64,000 nt of DNA from Gammaproteobacteria bacterium HGW-Gammaproteobacteria-13 (lineage in GTDB: Bacteria; Pseudomonadota; Gammaproteobacteria; Pseudomonadales; Pseudomonadaceae), in the NCBI GenBank assembly GCA_002840155.1, contig PGZH01000001.1:186001-250000 (forward strand), read 5' to 3'. The translations under genes were made by a program, and so were the position numbers. This document shows positions 51,712 to 61,605 of this stretch, in pieces. Position 1 is the first letter of the stretch; every line of letters begins with the position of its first letter. A model generated the notes under the pieces. That model saw nothing but the letters and a program-made list of their open reading frames with translations. It had not been told where the DNA came from and searched no databases.

Positions 51712-51924
51712 ATGCAGGTTTCTCAGGTTCACGCATTCCGGGTTGATGGCATGACTTGCCAGAATTGCGTCAAGACCATCACCGAGGCGCTGTTGGCCTG
51801 TGACCCGGCAGCTGATGTGAAAGTGAAGTTTCCCGGTGGCGAAGTGCGGGTGAGCAGCAGCGTGTCGGTGGATCAGCTGATGGTCGCCATCGTCGAGCAG
51901 GGTTACGGCGTCAGCCTGGCGTAA
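51712..51924 (+). CDS. copZ: Copper chaperone CopZ
   Basis: A 70-residue heavy-metal-associated domain protein with Cys16 and Cys19 in GMTCQNC. It binds Cu+ in the cytoplasm and delivers it to CopA. A perfect AGGAGG site (51700-51705) precedes the ATG at 51712; the frame is open further upstream but includes the promoter. It is transcribed away from copA. Its 3' end overlaps the convergent TetR gene by 14 bases. Confidence 0.95.
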   Translation: MQVSQVHAFRVDGMTCQNCVKTITEALLACDPAADVKVKFPGGEVRVSSSVSVDQLMVAIVEQGYGVSLA

Positions 51925-52555
51925 GCACTGCAGCATTTGGCCAGTCGCGGATCAGCCCGCGAAAGCAGGCATCAATCATCGGCGCGGCGTCGCTGAGCGG
52001 GTCGAACAGATTGGGGTCGCGCGCCCAGTCGTAGAACAGGCCGATCAGCAACGCATGCACGGTGCGTGCGGCCAGGCGCGGCGTCAGCCCGGCATGCAGG
52101 CGCAGGCGCACTGACGGCGTGTTGAACTGCTGCTCGCAGAGCGCGATAAACAGGTTGATAAAGGCCTCTTGGCGCTCTTCGGCCTCGCGCAGTTCTTCGG
52201 TGAATTCACACCTGCGCAGCAGAATGGTGAAGATGCGCTTCTTCTGCGGTTCGCGGGCCAGGTTCTCGATGGCCTCGATACACAGCTCGCGCAGGGTCAT
52301 TAGTGGGTCGTGCTCGGGGCAGCCGCGCATGCGTTCGGCCAACTGCTCGGGTGGCAGGCGCACCTGGTTGAGCATGGCGTTGAACAGATCAGCCTTGTTG
52401 GCAAAGTGCCAATACACCGCGCCGCGCGTCACCCCGGCATGCCGGGCGATGTGCTCCAGGCTGGTGTGCGCCACGCCTTTTTCCAGAAACAGCGTTTCGG
52501 CGGCCTCAAGAATGGCGCAACGGGTTTTCTCGGCTTCTTCTTTGGTTCGGCGCAT
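51911..52555 (-). CDS. TetR/AcrR family repressor (TtgR-like)
   Basis: A 214-residue repressor. The N-terminal HTH (about residues 30-52, SLEHIARHAGVTRGAVYWHF) and opening MRRTKEEAEKTR strongly resemble the TtgR/AcrR/ArpR group that controls RND pumps. The C-terminal two-thirds would bind drugs or solvents. The start at 52555 fits the family (about 210); upstream open frame is ignored. It is divergent from the pump genes, and a TtgR-like operator lies between. Confidence 0.92.
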   Translation of the reverse strand: MRRTKEEAEKTRCAILEAAETLFLEKGVAHTSLEHIARHAGVTRGAVYWHFANKADLFNAMLNQVRLPPEQLAERMRGCPEHDPLMTLRELCIEAIENLAREPQKKRIFTILLRRCEFTEELREAEERQEAFINLFIALCEQQFNTPSVRLRLHAGLTPRLAARTVHALLIGLFYDWARDPNLFDPLSDAAPMIDACFRGLIRDWPNAAVLTPG

Positions 52556-52620
52556 GGCGGCAGGCGTATTTCTGGCTAGGCTCAGCACAAAGTGTAATGA
52601 ACTTAAGGGTAATGTTCTAT

Positions 52621-52642
52621 TTACAAACACTTGTGTATGTAA
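52621..52642. promoter_or_regulatory. TtgR-like operator
   Basis: TTACAAACAC and GTGTATGTAA form a near-perfect dyad around TT. With the preceding TAT it is close to the TATTTACAAACA...ATGTAA operator of ttgABC as I remember it. It lies between the repressor and the pump adaptor. Confidence 0.75.
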
Positions 52643-52693
52643 CTAGCATTGCCGGTCTCAAACGTTGCGCCTTGCGTTTTTTCGGAGACACCC

Positions 52694-53833
52694 ATGCTTT
52701 TTCCCCGTCGTCTGCCGGTTACTGCCGGTTCCTTGCTGTTGGCTTTTTTGGCCGCCCCGCTGTTTGCCGCCGATGCTCCGCCAGCGCCCGAGGTGGTGGT
52801 AGAGACCGTCAAGGCCGAGGCTCTGCCGCTGGAGCTTGAATACTCCGCGCGCACTGCGGGTTTCCGTGAAGTGCAGGTGCGGGCTCAGGTCAGTGGCATT
52901 CTGCAGGAGCGCACTTATCTGGAAGGCAGCCAGGTCAAGAAAGGCCAGGTGATGTTCCGCATCGACCCGCGCACCTACCAGGCCGCATTGAGCCGCGCCA
53001 AGGGCGCGCTGGCGCAGGAACAGGCGCGCTATCGGCAGACCGAGCGTGACCTCAAGCGCATCCGCGAACTGCAGAAGAAGGGCTTTGCCAGCGAGAGCGA
53101 GCTGGACAACGCGGTCTCCAACTTCGAGCAGAGCAAGGCGAATATCCAGGCCGCCGAGGCCGAAGTGCAGTCCAAGCAGATCGACCTCGACTACACCACG
53201 GTAAAAGCGCCGATCTCCGGGATCACCAGCAAGGAAACCGTCTCCGAGGGCAGCCTGATGGTGGCCGGCGATCCAAGTGCCAGCCTGCTGAGCAATATCA
53301 CCCAGCTGGACCCGATCTACGTCAACTTCGCCGCCCCGGATTCCGATGTGGAAAGCGTGCGCAGCGGCCTGCAGAACGGCAGCCTGGTGCTGCCGGAAGA
53401 CGGCAAGATGAGCGTGCAGATCAAGCTTGGTGACGGCAGCGTCTACCCGCTGGAAGGCAAGGTGGACTTTACCGATAGCCTGGTGGATCGCGGCACCGGC
53501 ACCGTCAGCGCTCGCGCCGTGGTGCCCAACCCGGATCAGACGCTGTTGCCGGGCCAGTTCGTCCGGGTGCAGGTCAAAGGCCTGAGCATCCCCAATGCCA
53601 TGACCCTGCCGGAACGCGCGATTGCCCAGGGCCCGGCCGGAACCTTTGTGTATGTGGTGGATGAAGGCGGCGTGGCGCGCATGCGCCAGGTCACCACCGG
53701 GCACACCGCCAAAGGCCGCTGGGTGATTGTTTCCGGCATCAACGCCGGTGATCGGGTGATCGTCGAGGGCCTGCCCAAGGTGCGTCCGGACAGCCCGGTC
53801 AAAGTTGCCGCCCCAGCCGCCAGCCAATCCTAA
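52694..53833 (+). CDS. RND efflux periplasmic adaptor subunit
   Basis: A 379-residue membrane-fusion protein. The N-terminus is a signal peptide (cleavage near AAPLFAA, about residue 24) without a lipobox cysteine, so it is probably not lipidated, unlike MexA or TtgA. Barrel-sandwich (QVRAQVSGILQERTYLEG), helical hairpin (about residues 85-145) and beta-barrel domains follow. The ATG at 52694 with CGGAGA upstream was chosen. The transporter gene follows after 12 bases. No outer-membrane factor gene is nearby. Confidence 0.93.
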   Translation: MLFPRRLPVTAGSLLLAFLAAPLFAADAPPAPEVVVETVKAEALPLELEYSARTAGFREVQVRAQVSGILQERTYLEGSQVKKGQVMFRIDPRTYQAALSRAKGALAQEQARYRQTERDLKRIRELQKKGFASESELDNAVSNFEQSKANIQAAEAEVQSKQIDLDYTTVKAPISGITSKETVSEGSLMVAGDPSASLLSNITQLDPIYVNFAAPDSDVESVRSGLQNGSLVLPEDGKMSVQIKLGDGSVYPLEGKVDFTDSLVDRGTGTVSARAVVPNPDQTLLPGQFVRVQVKGLSIPNAMTLPERAIAQGPAGTFVYVVDEGGVARMRQVTTGHTAKGRWVIVSGINAGDRVIVEGLPKVRPDSPVKVAAPAASQS

Positions 53834-53845
53834 GGAGCGTCCCCG

Positions 53846-56800
53846 GTGATCTCACGCTTCTTTATCGACCGTCCGGTATTTGCCGCGGTCATCTCGATCA
53901 TCATCGTGCTGGCGGGCCTGATGGCCATGCGCTCGTTGCCGATCGCCCAGTACCCGCAGATCCTCCCGCCGCAGGTGTCGGTCAGCGCCAGCTACGCCGG
54001 TGCCAGCGCCCAGGTGATTGCCGAAACCGTGGCCGCGCCGCTGGAGCAGTCGATCAACGGCGTTGAGGGCATGATCTACCAGCAGTCCAACTCCGGCGGT
54101 AACGCCATGAGCCTGTCGGTGTACTTCGAGGTAGGTCGCGACCCCGATCAGGCCACCATCGACGTCAACAACCGTGTCCAGGCTGCCCTGGCCAAATTGC
54201 CGGAAGAAGTGCGCCGACAGGGCGTCAAGGTGCAGAAGAAGTCCTCGGACATTCTTCAGGTGGTGACCCTGTACTCGCCGGATGGCTCGCGCGACCCGGT
54301 GTATATCAGCAACTACGCGCTGATCAACGTGATCGACGAGCTCAAACGCCTGCCGGGCGTCGGTGATGTCAGCCAGTTCGGCTCGAAAGACTATTCCATG
54401 CGCATCTGGCTGCGTCCGGACAAGCTGGCGCAGTACAACCTGACACCGACCGATGTGGTCAATTCGATCCGTGAGCAGAACTCGCAGTTCGCCGCCGGCA
54501 GCTTTGGCCAGCAGCCGCTCAAGCAGGAGCAGGATTTCACCTACACGGTAACCACCCAGGGCCGTTTCACCGACCCGAAAGAGTTCGAAAACGTCATTCT
54601 GCGCACCGACGACACCGGCGCCAGCCTGCTGCTCAAGGATGTCGCGCGGATTGAACTGGGGGCGCAGGACTACTCGCTGATGACCTCGCTCAACGGTCAG
54701 CAGAACGCCGCTTTCGGCGTGTATCTGCAGCCCGGCGCGAACGCCCTGGATACCGCCGAGGCGGTGAGCAAGACCCTGGAGCGCCTGTCGCAAAACTTCC
54801 CCAGCGGCATGACCTACAAAGTGCCGTACGACACCACCAAATTCGTTCAGGTATCGATCAAGGAGGTGATCCACACCTTCTTCGAAGCGCTGATCCTGGT
54901 GGTGCTGGTGGTGTTTATCTTCCTGCAGAACTGGCGCGCCACGCTGATCCCGGTGCTGGCGATTCCGGTTTCGCTGGTCGGCACTTTCGCCGGTATGTAC
55001 ATGCTCGGCTTCTCGATCAACCTGCTGACCCTGTTCGGCATGGTGCTGGCCATTGGTATCGTGGTGGACGACGCCATTGTGGTGATCGAAAACGTCGAGC
55101 GGGTGATGGCCACCGACAAGATCGGCCCGCGTGAAGCGACCATCAAGGCCATGGAAGAAGTCACCGGGCCGATCATCGCCATCGTCCTGGTGCTCTGCGC
55201 GGTATTCGTGCCGGTGGGCTTCCTCGGCGGCCTGGCCGGGGAGATGTATAAACAGTTCGCCATCACCATTGCCGTGTCGGTGGTGATCTCCGGCATCGTC
55301 GCCCTGACCTTGAGTCCGGCGCTCTGCGCCTTGCTGCTCAAGCCTGGGCACCATGAACCGGCCGCGCCGTTCCGCGCCTTTAACCGGGTTTTCGACAAGC
55401 TGACCAACGGCTACACCTCTGGCGTGCGCTTCTTCCTCAAGCGTTCGGCGGTGGGCCTGCTGCTGTTCGGCGCGATGATTGCGCTGATGGTGGTGCTGTT
55501 CAACCGGGTGCCCAGCTCCCTGGTGCCAAACGAAGACCAGGGTTATGTGATCAACGCCTACTTCCTGCCGCCGGCCGCCTCGCTGACCCGCACCGAGAAG
55601 CTTACCGGCGACGTGACCCAGCAACTGATGGCGCACCCTGCCGTACAGGATGTGGTGACCTTTGCCGGCTTCGACGTGCTGACCTTCGGCACCCGCAGCA
55701 ACGCCGGAGTGTCCTTCGTGCCGTTGAAAGACTGGAGCGAGCGCACCACGCCTGAGCTGGATGCACGCAACCTGACCGGCGAATTTATGGGCATGGGCGC
55801 CGCGCAGAAAGATGGCGTGGTACTCAGCTTCAACCCGCCACCGATCACCGGCATGAGCACCACTGGCGGTTTCGAAGGTTTTATCCAGGACCGCAGTGGC
55901 GGCACCACCGCTGAGCTGGCGGCCAAGGTGCAAGCCTTCCTCGCCGCTGCGGCCAAGCGCCCTGAGCTGGCTGGGGTACAAAGCACCTTCAGCGCCAACG
56001 TGCCGCAGTACTTTATTGACCTGGACCGCACCAAGGCGCGCGCCCTGGGCGTGGCAGTCAATGATGTATTCACCGCCATGCAGGCGACGTTCGGCAGCTA
56101 CTACGTCAACGATTTCAGCCTGTATGGGCGTACCTTCCAGGTCAGCCTGCAGGCCGAAGCGGAGTTCCGCAGCAAGCCGGAAGACCTGTCCCAGGTCTAT
56201 GTGCGCGCGGGCAGTGGCGAGCTGGTGTCGCTTGCCAGCCTGGTCAAGGTTGAGCGGATTCTCGGCCCGGATACCTATGCGCGCTTCAACGTCTACCCGG
56301 CGGCGAAGATCCTTGGCGGGCCGGCACCTGGCTACAGTTCCGGCCAGGCGCTGAGCGCGATTCAGCAAGTGGCGGAGGAAGTGCTCGGTAGCGATTACAG
56401 CATCGGCTGGACCGGCTCGGCCTTCCAGGAAGTGGCGTCGCAAGGTTCGGGCAGCAGTGCCTTTATCTTCGGCCTGATCATGGTGTTCCTGATTCTTGCT
56501 GCCCAGTACGAGCGCTGGACCCTGCCGCTGGCGGTGGTCACTGCGGTGCCGTTTGCGGTGTTCGGCGCGATTCTCGCGGTGTGGCTGCGCGGCATCGAAA
56601 ACGACCTGTACTTCCAGGTCGGCCTGGTCACCCTGATTGGTCTGGCGGCGAAGAACGCCATTCTGATCGTCGAGTTCGCCGTGCTCTGCAGGCACCAGGG
56701 CATGGGCATTTTCGAGTCGGCGCTGGAGGCTTCGCGCCTGCGTTTCCGCCCGATCATCATGACCTCGCTGGCATTTATTCTCGGTGTTGTACCGCTGGCG

Positions 56801-56974
56801 ATCAGCTCGGGCGCAGGCTCGGCCAGCCGTCACTCGATCGGTACCGGGGTGATCGGCGGGATGATGGCGGCGACCTTCCTGGCGATCTTCCTGATCCCGA
56901 TGTTCTACCTGCTGGTGGAGTCGCTGGCAGAGAAAATCGGCAAAGGCCGGAAAAAGGCCGACACGTCGGTTTGA
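53846..56974 (+). CDS. RND multidrug efflux transporter (HAE1 family)
   Basis: A 1042-residue inner-membrane drug/proton antiporter. The start is GTG at 53846 after AAGGAG. N-terminal [19 protein letters not shown], the proton-relay pair in [16 protein letters not shown] (TM4) and the lysine in [12 protein letters not shown] (TM10) are present, with two large periplasmic loops. It belongs to the AcrB/MexB/TtgB type; the exact drugs are not readable. It needs a TolC/OprM-like channel from elsewhere. Control by the divergent TtgR-like gene is likely. Confidence 0.95.
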   Translation: MISRFFIDRPVFAAVISIIIVLAGLMAMRSLPIAQYPQILPPQVSVSASYAGASAQVIAETVAAPLEQSINGVEGMIYQQSNSGGNAMSLSVYFEVGRDPDQATIDVNNRVQAALAKLPEEVRRQGVKVQKKSSDILQVVTLYSPDGSRDPVYISNYALINVIDELKRLPGVGDVSQFGSKDYSMRIWLRPDKLAQYNLTPTDVVNSIREQNSQFAAGSFGQQPLKQEQDFTYTVTTQGRFTDPKEFENVILRTDDTGASLLLKDVARIELGAQDYSLMTSLNGQQNAAFGVYLQPGANALDTAEAVSKTLERLSQNFPSGMTYKVPYDTTKFVQVSIKEVIHTFFEALILVVLVVFIFLQNWRATLIPVLAIPVSLVGTFAGMYMLGFSINLLTLFGMVLAIGIVVDDAIVVIENVERVMATDKIGPREATIKAMEEVTGPIIAIVLVLCAVFVPVGFLGGLAGEMYKQFAITIAVSVVISGIVALTLSPALCALLLKPGHHEPAAPFRAFNRVFDKLTNGYTSGVRFFLKRSAVGLLLFGAMIALMVVLFNRVPSSLVPNEDQGYVINAYFLPPAASLTRTEKLTGDVTQQLMAHPAVQDVVTFAGFDVLTFGTRSNAGVSFVPLKDWSERTTPELDARNLTGEFMGMGAAQKDGVVLSFNPPPITGMSTTGGFEGFIQDRSGGTTAELAAKVQAFLAAAAKRPELAGVQSTFSANVPQYFIDLDRTKARALGVAVNDVFTAMQATFGSYYVNDFSLYGRTFQVSLQAEAEFRSKPEDLSQVYVRAGSGELVSLASLVKVERILGPDTYARFNVYPAAKILGGPAPGYSSGQALSAIQQVAEEVLGSDYSIGWTGSAFQEVASQGSGSSAFIFGLIMVFLILAAQYERWTLPLAVVTAVPFAVFGAILAVWLRGIENDLYFQVGLVTLIGLAAKNAILIVEFAVLCRHQGMGIFESALEASRLRFRPIIMTSLAFILGVVPLAISSGAGSASRHSIGTGVIGGMMAATFLAIFLIPMFYLLVESLAEKIGKGRKKADTSV

Positions 56975-57100
56975 CCAGCGCCCGCTGGTAAGGACAAGCC
57001 GTCGCCCGGATGCACGCTGGGAGCGGTTTGTCAGTCCGTTGTAGCTCGGTGTTGATCCGGGCTGCAGCGGCTCCATCGGTTATTTCATTTCTGGACACCC

Positions 57101-58285
57101 ATGCCGTTACGTCTTCTGTTGATTCTTGGCGCGTTAAGCGCCTTTGGCCCGTTGGCCATCGATTTCTATCTGCCGAGCTTCCCAACCCTGGCACGCGCGT
57201 TCGCCACCGATGTGGAGCATGTGCAGCTGTCATTGGCCGCCTACTTTGCCGGCTTGGCTATTGGTCAGCTGGCGTACGGCCCGCTGGCCGACCGTTTCGG
57301 CCGGCGCAAACCGCTGCTGGTCGGGGTCATGTTGTTCAGCCTGGCGTCATTGGCCTGCGCCCTGGCGCCGAGCCTGGAATGGCTGATCGCCGCGCGCTTT
57401 GTCCAGGCCCTGGGTGGCTGCGCTGGGATGGTGGTGTCGCGGGCGGTGGTGCGTGATCTGTGCGACCCGATCAGCTCGGCCAAGGTGTTTTCCCAACTGA
57501 TGCTGGTGATGGGCCTGGCGCCGATTCTCGCGCCGCTTGGCGGTGGGCTGCTGCTCAGCACGCTGGGTTGGCCGTCGATCTTTATTTGCCTGACGCTGTT
57601 CAGTTTTGTCTGCCTGCTGGCGGTGGCTAAGTGGCTGCCGGAAACCCTGGCCAAGGACTCGCCGCCTGCGCCTTTGCGCGGCGCCCTGGGGGAGTACAAG
57701 CGGCTGTTCGCTGACTTGCCGTTTCTCGGTTATGCGCTGACGGGCGGCTGTGCGATTGCCGGGATGTTTGCCTATATCGCCGGCTCGCCGTTCGTGTTTA
57801 TCGAGCTGTATGGCATTCCCGCCGAGCACTACGGCTGGTTGTTCGGCAGCAATGCCCTGGGCTTTATTCTGGTGGCGCAGCTGAATGCCTGGCTGGTGGC
57901 GCGGCACGGGCCGGCGTACTGGCTGGGCAAGACAGTGTGGTTTTACCTGGCCTGTGGCCTGGCCCTGCTACTGGTGGCGCTGGCCAAGCCACAGGCCTTG
58001 TGGCCGCTGCTGATTCCCTTGTTCGGCTGCATTGCCAGCCTGGGCATTCTCCTGCCCAACGCTTCGGCGTGCGCCATGGCCGGGCAGGGCAGCCATGCCG
58101 GCAGTGCTTCGGCGTTGCTCGGTAGTCTGCAGTTCGTCATCGCCGCCAGTGCCGCCGCCATGGTGGGCGTGCTGCATGACGGCAGTGCCTGGCCGATTGC
58201 CGTGGTGATTTTCGGCTGCGGGGTATTGGCCGTGAGCTTTTCGCTATTTACCCGCGGGGTCGAGCGCAACGCGATTCGCGCATAG
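57101..58285 (+). CDS. Bcr/CflA family multidrug exporter (MFS)
   Basis: A 394-residue membrane protein with about 12 helices. PLAIDFYLPSFPTLA in TM1 and GPLADRFGRRKPLL between TM2 and TM3 are diagnostic of the Bcr/CflA (bicyclomycin, drug) subfamily of the major facilitator superfamily. It follows the RND pump by 126 bases and may share its transcript. The convergent small gene begins two bases after the stop. Confidence 0.93.
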   Translation: MPLRLLLILGALSAFGPLAIDFYLPSFPTLARAFATDVEHVQLSLAAYFAGLAIGQLAYGPLADRFGRRKPLLVGVMLFSLASLACALAPSLEWLIAARFVQALGGCAGMVVSRAVVRDLCDPISSAKVFSQLMLVMGLAPILAPLGGGLLLSTLGWPSIFICLTLFSFVCLLAVAKWLPETLAKDSPPAPLRGALGEYKRLFADLPFLGYALTGGCAIAGMFAYIAGSPFVFIELYGIPAEHYGWLFGSNALGFILVAQLNAWLVARHGPAYWLGKTVWFYLACGLALLLVALAKPQALWPLLIPLFGCIASLGILLPNASACAMAGQGSHAGSASALLGSLQFVIAASAAAMVGVLHDGSAWPIAVVIFGCGVLAVSFSLFTRGVERNAIRA

Positions 58286-58287
58286 GT

Positions 58288-58467
58288 TTAACTTGCGGCG
58301 CGCTGCTGCTCGAATGGCAGCCTATGTGGCGCGCTGAGGCGCGCTTGCAGGGTGCTGACAAACTGATGGGCCTCGCTTTCACTGCGGAAAGTGACACTCT
58401 GCTTGCCAAAACTTACTTGCCAGCCCGGGCCTGCAGCTGTTTTTACCGGTTGGATCATGACGTTCAT
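58288..58467 (-). CDS. Conserved-looking 59-residue protein
   Basis: A short frame of 59 codons beginning MNVMIQPVKTAAGPGWQVSF and ending EQQRAAS. A perfect AGGAGG lies eight bases before the ATG, strongly supporting translation. The middle SESEAHQFVSTLQARL looks like an amphipathic helix after a small beta-hairpin (GWQVSFGKQSVTF). I recall similar short proteins in pseudomonads, but assign no function. It is convergent with the MFS gene, two bases apart, and downstream of the PAS/GAF gene on the same strand. Confidence 0.8.
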   Translation of the reverse strand: MNVMIQPVKTAAGPGWQVSFGKQSVTFRSESEAHQFVSTLQARLSAPHRLPFEQQRAAS

Positions 58468-58536
58468 CGACGAGCCTCCTATGCAAGAAGGGCCAGTCTA
58501 GTCGCTCAATATGAACTTTCATTGACCTGTAACAAA

Positions 58537-60420
58537 TCAATCACGGCTGGCGTACCGTTGGTCTGATTCGCTCACTTTGGCTGTGCTGGGGTTGGCGCTG
58601 AACTGTACGGCCAGCCCCGCCAGGCGAGTGAATTCGGTGACCAGGGCGATATCTGCGGCGCTCGGTCGGCTGGGCTGCGGGTAGTAGATGCCGAAGGTGC
58701 CCAGCACCTGGCCGCTGTCATCCTTGAACGGCAGTGACCAGCACGCGCGCAGGCCGGCGGCCAGGGCAACGCTCTGGTAGTCGCGCCAATAGGGATGCTG
58801 GCTGAGGTCCTCGGCGATCACCAGCTCGCCACTTGCCGCGGCATGCCCGCAGGAGCCAACCTCCAGCGCCGCCTCAATCCCCTCAATGGCCTGGCAATAA
58901 GCCTCTGGCAAGCTCGGTGCGGCGCCGAGATGCAGGCGCTGGTGCTCATCGAGCAGCATGATCGAAACACGCATCTGCGGTTGCAGGTTTTCCAGGCGAC
59001 GGGTGATGCCGTTGAGGATGCTGTGCAGCGGGCGCAGGCCGAGCAGTTCGTCGAGCACCGCATTGCGCGCCTGCTGCAGATGCTGGGTCTGATGGCGCTC
59101 ATGTACGTCATGCAGGCTGCCGTGCAGGCTGTGCTCGGGCAGGCTCAGGTTGAGGTGCAGCTCGACTCTACGCGCCTGGCCGCTGAGGGTGAGCAACTGG
59201 CATTCCAGGCGCAGGCTGCCCAGTTTGCCGCCGCGCAGTTCTTCCAGGCGCTGGCGCAGGGTGGCCTGGCCCAGTTCCGGCATAAAGCGCTGCAACGGGC
59301 TGCCCAGGCTTTCGTGGATCGGGTAACCGCTGATCTGCTCCCAGGCCGGGTTGAGGAAGCTCAGTTTGTCGTCGGTATCGGTGATAAAAACGGCATCACC
59401 CAGGTGCTCGACCAGCGAACGGTAGCGGCTTTCGCTGACCTGCAGTTCGATGTCGATTTTCTTCTGTTCGGTGAGGTCGATATCGACGCAGTACAGCTCC
59501 AGCTGGTCGAGGCTGTTGCGCAGCATCAGGTGGCTGGAATAGACCCACACCAGACTGCCGTCCTTGCGCTGCAATTGCACCTCGGCGGCAGGAATCGGCG
59601 AGCCACCGAGTTGCCACAGGTTGATCGCACTGGCCACCTTGCTGCGCGCCGGTAGCGGCACGATCAGCTCTTCCAGGCGGCGCCCCATCACCTCATGCAC
59701 GGCATAGCCATAGAGCAGGGTGCTGGCCTGGTTCCAGTAAATCACCCGGCGTTCGCGGTCATAGCCTTGCACTGCAATTCGTGGGGTTTGCTCGAACAGC
59801 AGACGAAAGCGCTGCTCGCTTTCGCGCAGGGCGCTTTCATCATGTTTCTGCGCGCTGATGTTCTGCACCGTGCCGAGGATGTGGCCGTGCTCGTCGACCT
59901 CGCCGCGCAGCATCAGCCAGGTGGCTTGCTGTGGCTGGGGTTGCAGCAGACGGGCGCTCACCATCATGGGGGTGTGGCCTTCAAGCAAGGCCAGGAGGGC
60001 GCGTTGTACGGCAGCACGTTCGGCGGGGTGCAGCCAGCCGAGCAGCTGTTCGCTGGTGCACTGCTGGCTATCAGCGTCGCGGCCGAGCAGGCAGAGCGCC
60101 TCGTCACTCCAGTAGAAAGCGTTACGGTACTCCCAGCTACCGAGCCCGGCATTGCGCTGGGTGTGTTGCAGCAGGCGGCTGTTATGGGTGAGTTTTTCCA
60201 GCAGTTGGCGCTGCGCCTGCCGGTCACGCTGGCTGAGCAGGAAGATCAGCCCGGTGCTGAGCAGAATAAACAGCAGGCCTTTGCCTGTTTGCAGCTCGGT
60301 CGCCAGTTCGCTGTCCTCGACCAGGGCATGCAGCAGATAGTCACTGCCGAAAATCCACAGGGCGCTGAACAGGATATATACGCCAGCCAGGCGCAGTGGG
60401 CCTTGAAGATCGGGTCGCAT
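58537..60420 (-). CDS. Membrane PAS/GAF sensor lacking an output domain
   Basis: A 627-residue protein. Two N-terminal helices (about residues 10-30 and 46-63, with LAGVYILFSALWIFGSDYLL) hold it in the inner membrane. Three PAS domains (about 85-195, 205-320 and 330-445) and one GAF domain (about 455-610) follow. This layout normally precedes GGDEF, EAL or histidine-kinase output, but here the frame stops after VSESDQRYASRD, which looks like the beginning of another signalling segment. No continuation exists in the 70 bases downstream. It may signal through a partner or be a truncated protein. Confidence 0.85.
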   Translation of the reverse strand: MRPDLQGPLRLAGVYILFSALWIFGSDYLLHALVEDSELATELQTGKGLLFILLSTGLIFLLSQRDRQAQRQLLEKLTHNSRLLQHTQRNAGLGSWEYRNAFYWSDEALCLLGRDADSQQCTSEQLLGWLHPAERAAVQRALLALLEGHTPMMVSARLLQPQPQQATWLMLRGEVDEHGHILGTVQNISAQKHDESALRESEQRFRLLFEQTPRIAVQGYDRERRVIYWNQASTLLYGYAVHEVMGRRLEELIVPLPARSKVASAINLWQLGGSPIPAAEVQLQRKDGSLVWVYSSHLMLRNSLDQLELYCVDIDLTEQKKIDIELQVSESRYRSLVEHLGDAVFITDTDDKLSFLNPAWEQISGYPIHESLGSPLQRFMPELGQATLRQRLEELRGGKLGSLRLECQLLTLSGQARRVELHLNLSLPEHSLHGSLHDVHERHQTQHLQQARNAVLDELLGLRPLHSILNGITRRLENLQPQMRVSIMLLDEHQRLHLGAAPSLPEAYCQAIEGIEAALEVGSCGHAAASGELVIAEDLSQHPYWRDYQSVALAAGLRACWSLPFKDDSGQVLGTFGIYYPQPSRPSAADIALVTEFTRLAGLAVQFSANPSTAKVSESDQRYASRD

Positions 60421-60579
60421 CCCTTACCGCCAATGGCTAGCCAGGTCGAGAGAATTGCATGGGTGTTGCCTGACAAGAGGCAATGCACTGAGTCTAGACG
60501 GCCCCTTGTCGAATGCAGGGCGCGCGATAAAAAAGCTGCCCGGCCCACGCAGCGCGTGAGCCGGGGTGGCTAAGCGGCT

Positions 60580-61596
60580 TTAAAAGCCTTCGAGGACGAT
60601 CTTGCCCTTGGCCGTGCCGCTCTCCAGCAGCGCATGGGCGCGGCGCAGATTGGCCGCGTTGATGCTGCCGAAGTGCTCGCCCAGGGTCGTCTGCAAGGTG
60701 CCGGCATCTACCAGCTCGGCCACCCGATTCAACAGACGATGCTGCTCGATCATGTCCGCAGTTTCGAACAGCGAGCGGGTAAACATCAGCTCCCAGTGCA
60801 GCGACAGGCTTTTGCGCTTGAGCTGCATGATGTCCAGCGCCTGCTCAGGGTCGTCGATCAGCGCCAGGTGGCCTTGCGGGGCGAGGGCTTCGACCAGTTG
60901 CGCGAAGTGCTGATCGGTCTGGGTCAGGCTGGCGACGTGGGTCACCTGATCAATGCCGATACGTTTCAGTTCTTCACTCAGCGGCTGGCGATGGTCGATC
61001 ACATGGTGTGCACCCAGCTGGCGAACCCAGGCTTGGGTTTCCGGGCGAGATGCGGTGGCGATCACGGTCAGGCCGGTGAGTTGACGGGCCAGCTGCACCA
61101 GCACCGAACCGACGCCACCGGCGGCGCCGACGATCAGCAGGCTCTGGCCCAGGTCTGCGTTGCCCTGAGGGATCTGCAAGCGCTCAAACAGCAGTTCCCA
61201 GGCGGTGATCGCGGTCAGCGGCAGGGCGGCGGCTTCGGCAAACGGCAGTTTTGCCGGCATACGCCCGGCGATGCGCTCATCCACCACATGCAGTTCGCTG
61301 TTGGCCCCTGCGCGGTTGATTGCGCCGGCGTAATAGACCCGGTCGCCGGGCTGGAACAGGCTGACTTCGCTGCCCACCGCTTTGACGATACCGCTGGAGT
61401 CCCAACCGAGCACCTTGGCGGCGGCGCCTTCCGGGGCGACGTTGCGACGGATCTTGGTGTCCACCGGGTTGACCGAAATGGCCTTGACCTCGACCAGCAG
61501 ATCGCGCGGGCCGGGCGTGGGTGCCGGCAGTTCGACATCCTGCAAAGCGTCAGCGTGATCGGCGGGCAGGGATTGGTAATAGGCGACAGCTTTCAT
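60580..61596 (-). CDS. Zinc-type alcohol dehydrogenase-like (quinone oxidoreductase family)
   Basis: A 338-residue medium-chain dehydrogenase/reductase. The NAD(P)-binding motif GAAGGVGSVLVQLAR is near the middle, and VNPVDTKIRRNVAP near the N-terminus is typical of the quinone-oxidoreductase group that lacks structural zinc. The substrate is unknown; relatives reduce quinones or enones. It lies nine bases after the broken monooxygenase gene, so the two form an operon, divergent from the LysR regulator. Confidence 0.92.
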   Translation of the reverse strand: MKAVAYYQSLPADHADALQDVELPAPTPGPRDLLVEVKAISVNPVDTKIRRNVAPEGAAAKVLGWDSSGIVKAVGSEVSLFQPGDRVYYAGAINRAGANSELHVVDERIAGRMPAKLPFAEAAALPLTAITAWELLFERLQIPQGNADLGQSLLIVGAAGGVGSVLVQLARQLTGLTVIATASRPETQAWVRQLGAHHVIDHRQPLSEELKRIGIDQVTHVASLTQTDQHFAQLVEALAPQGHLALIDDPEQALDIMQLKRKSLSLHWELMFTRSLFETADMIEQHRLLNRVAELVDAGTLQTTLGEHFGSINAANLRRAHALLESGTAKGKIVLEGF

Positions 61597-61605
61597 AAGG
61601 GCTCC

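Noticed and set aside
53852-57076. Very long open frame on the minus strand opposite the RND transporter (over 1000 codons)
   Set aside because: It is an antisense shadow caused by GC-rich third positions. The plus-strand frame has clear family motifs, and the shadow has repetitive H/Q/R-rich composition with no domain.
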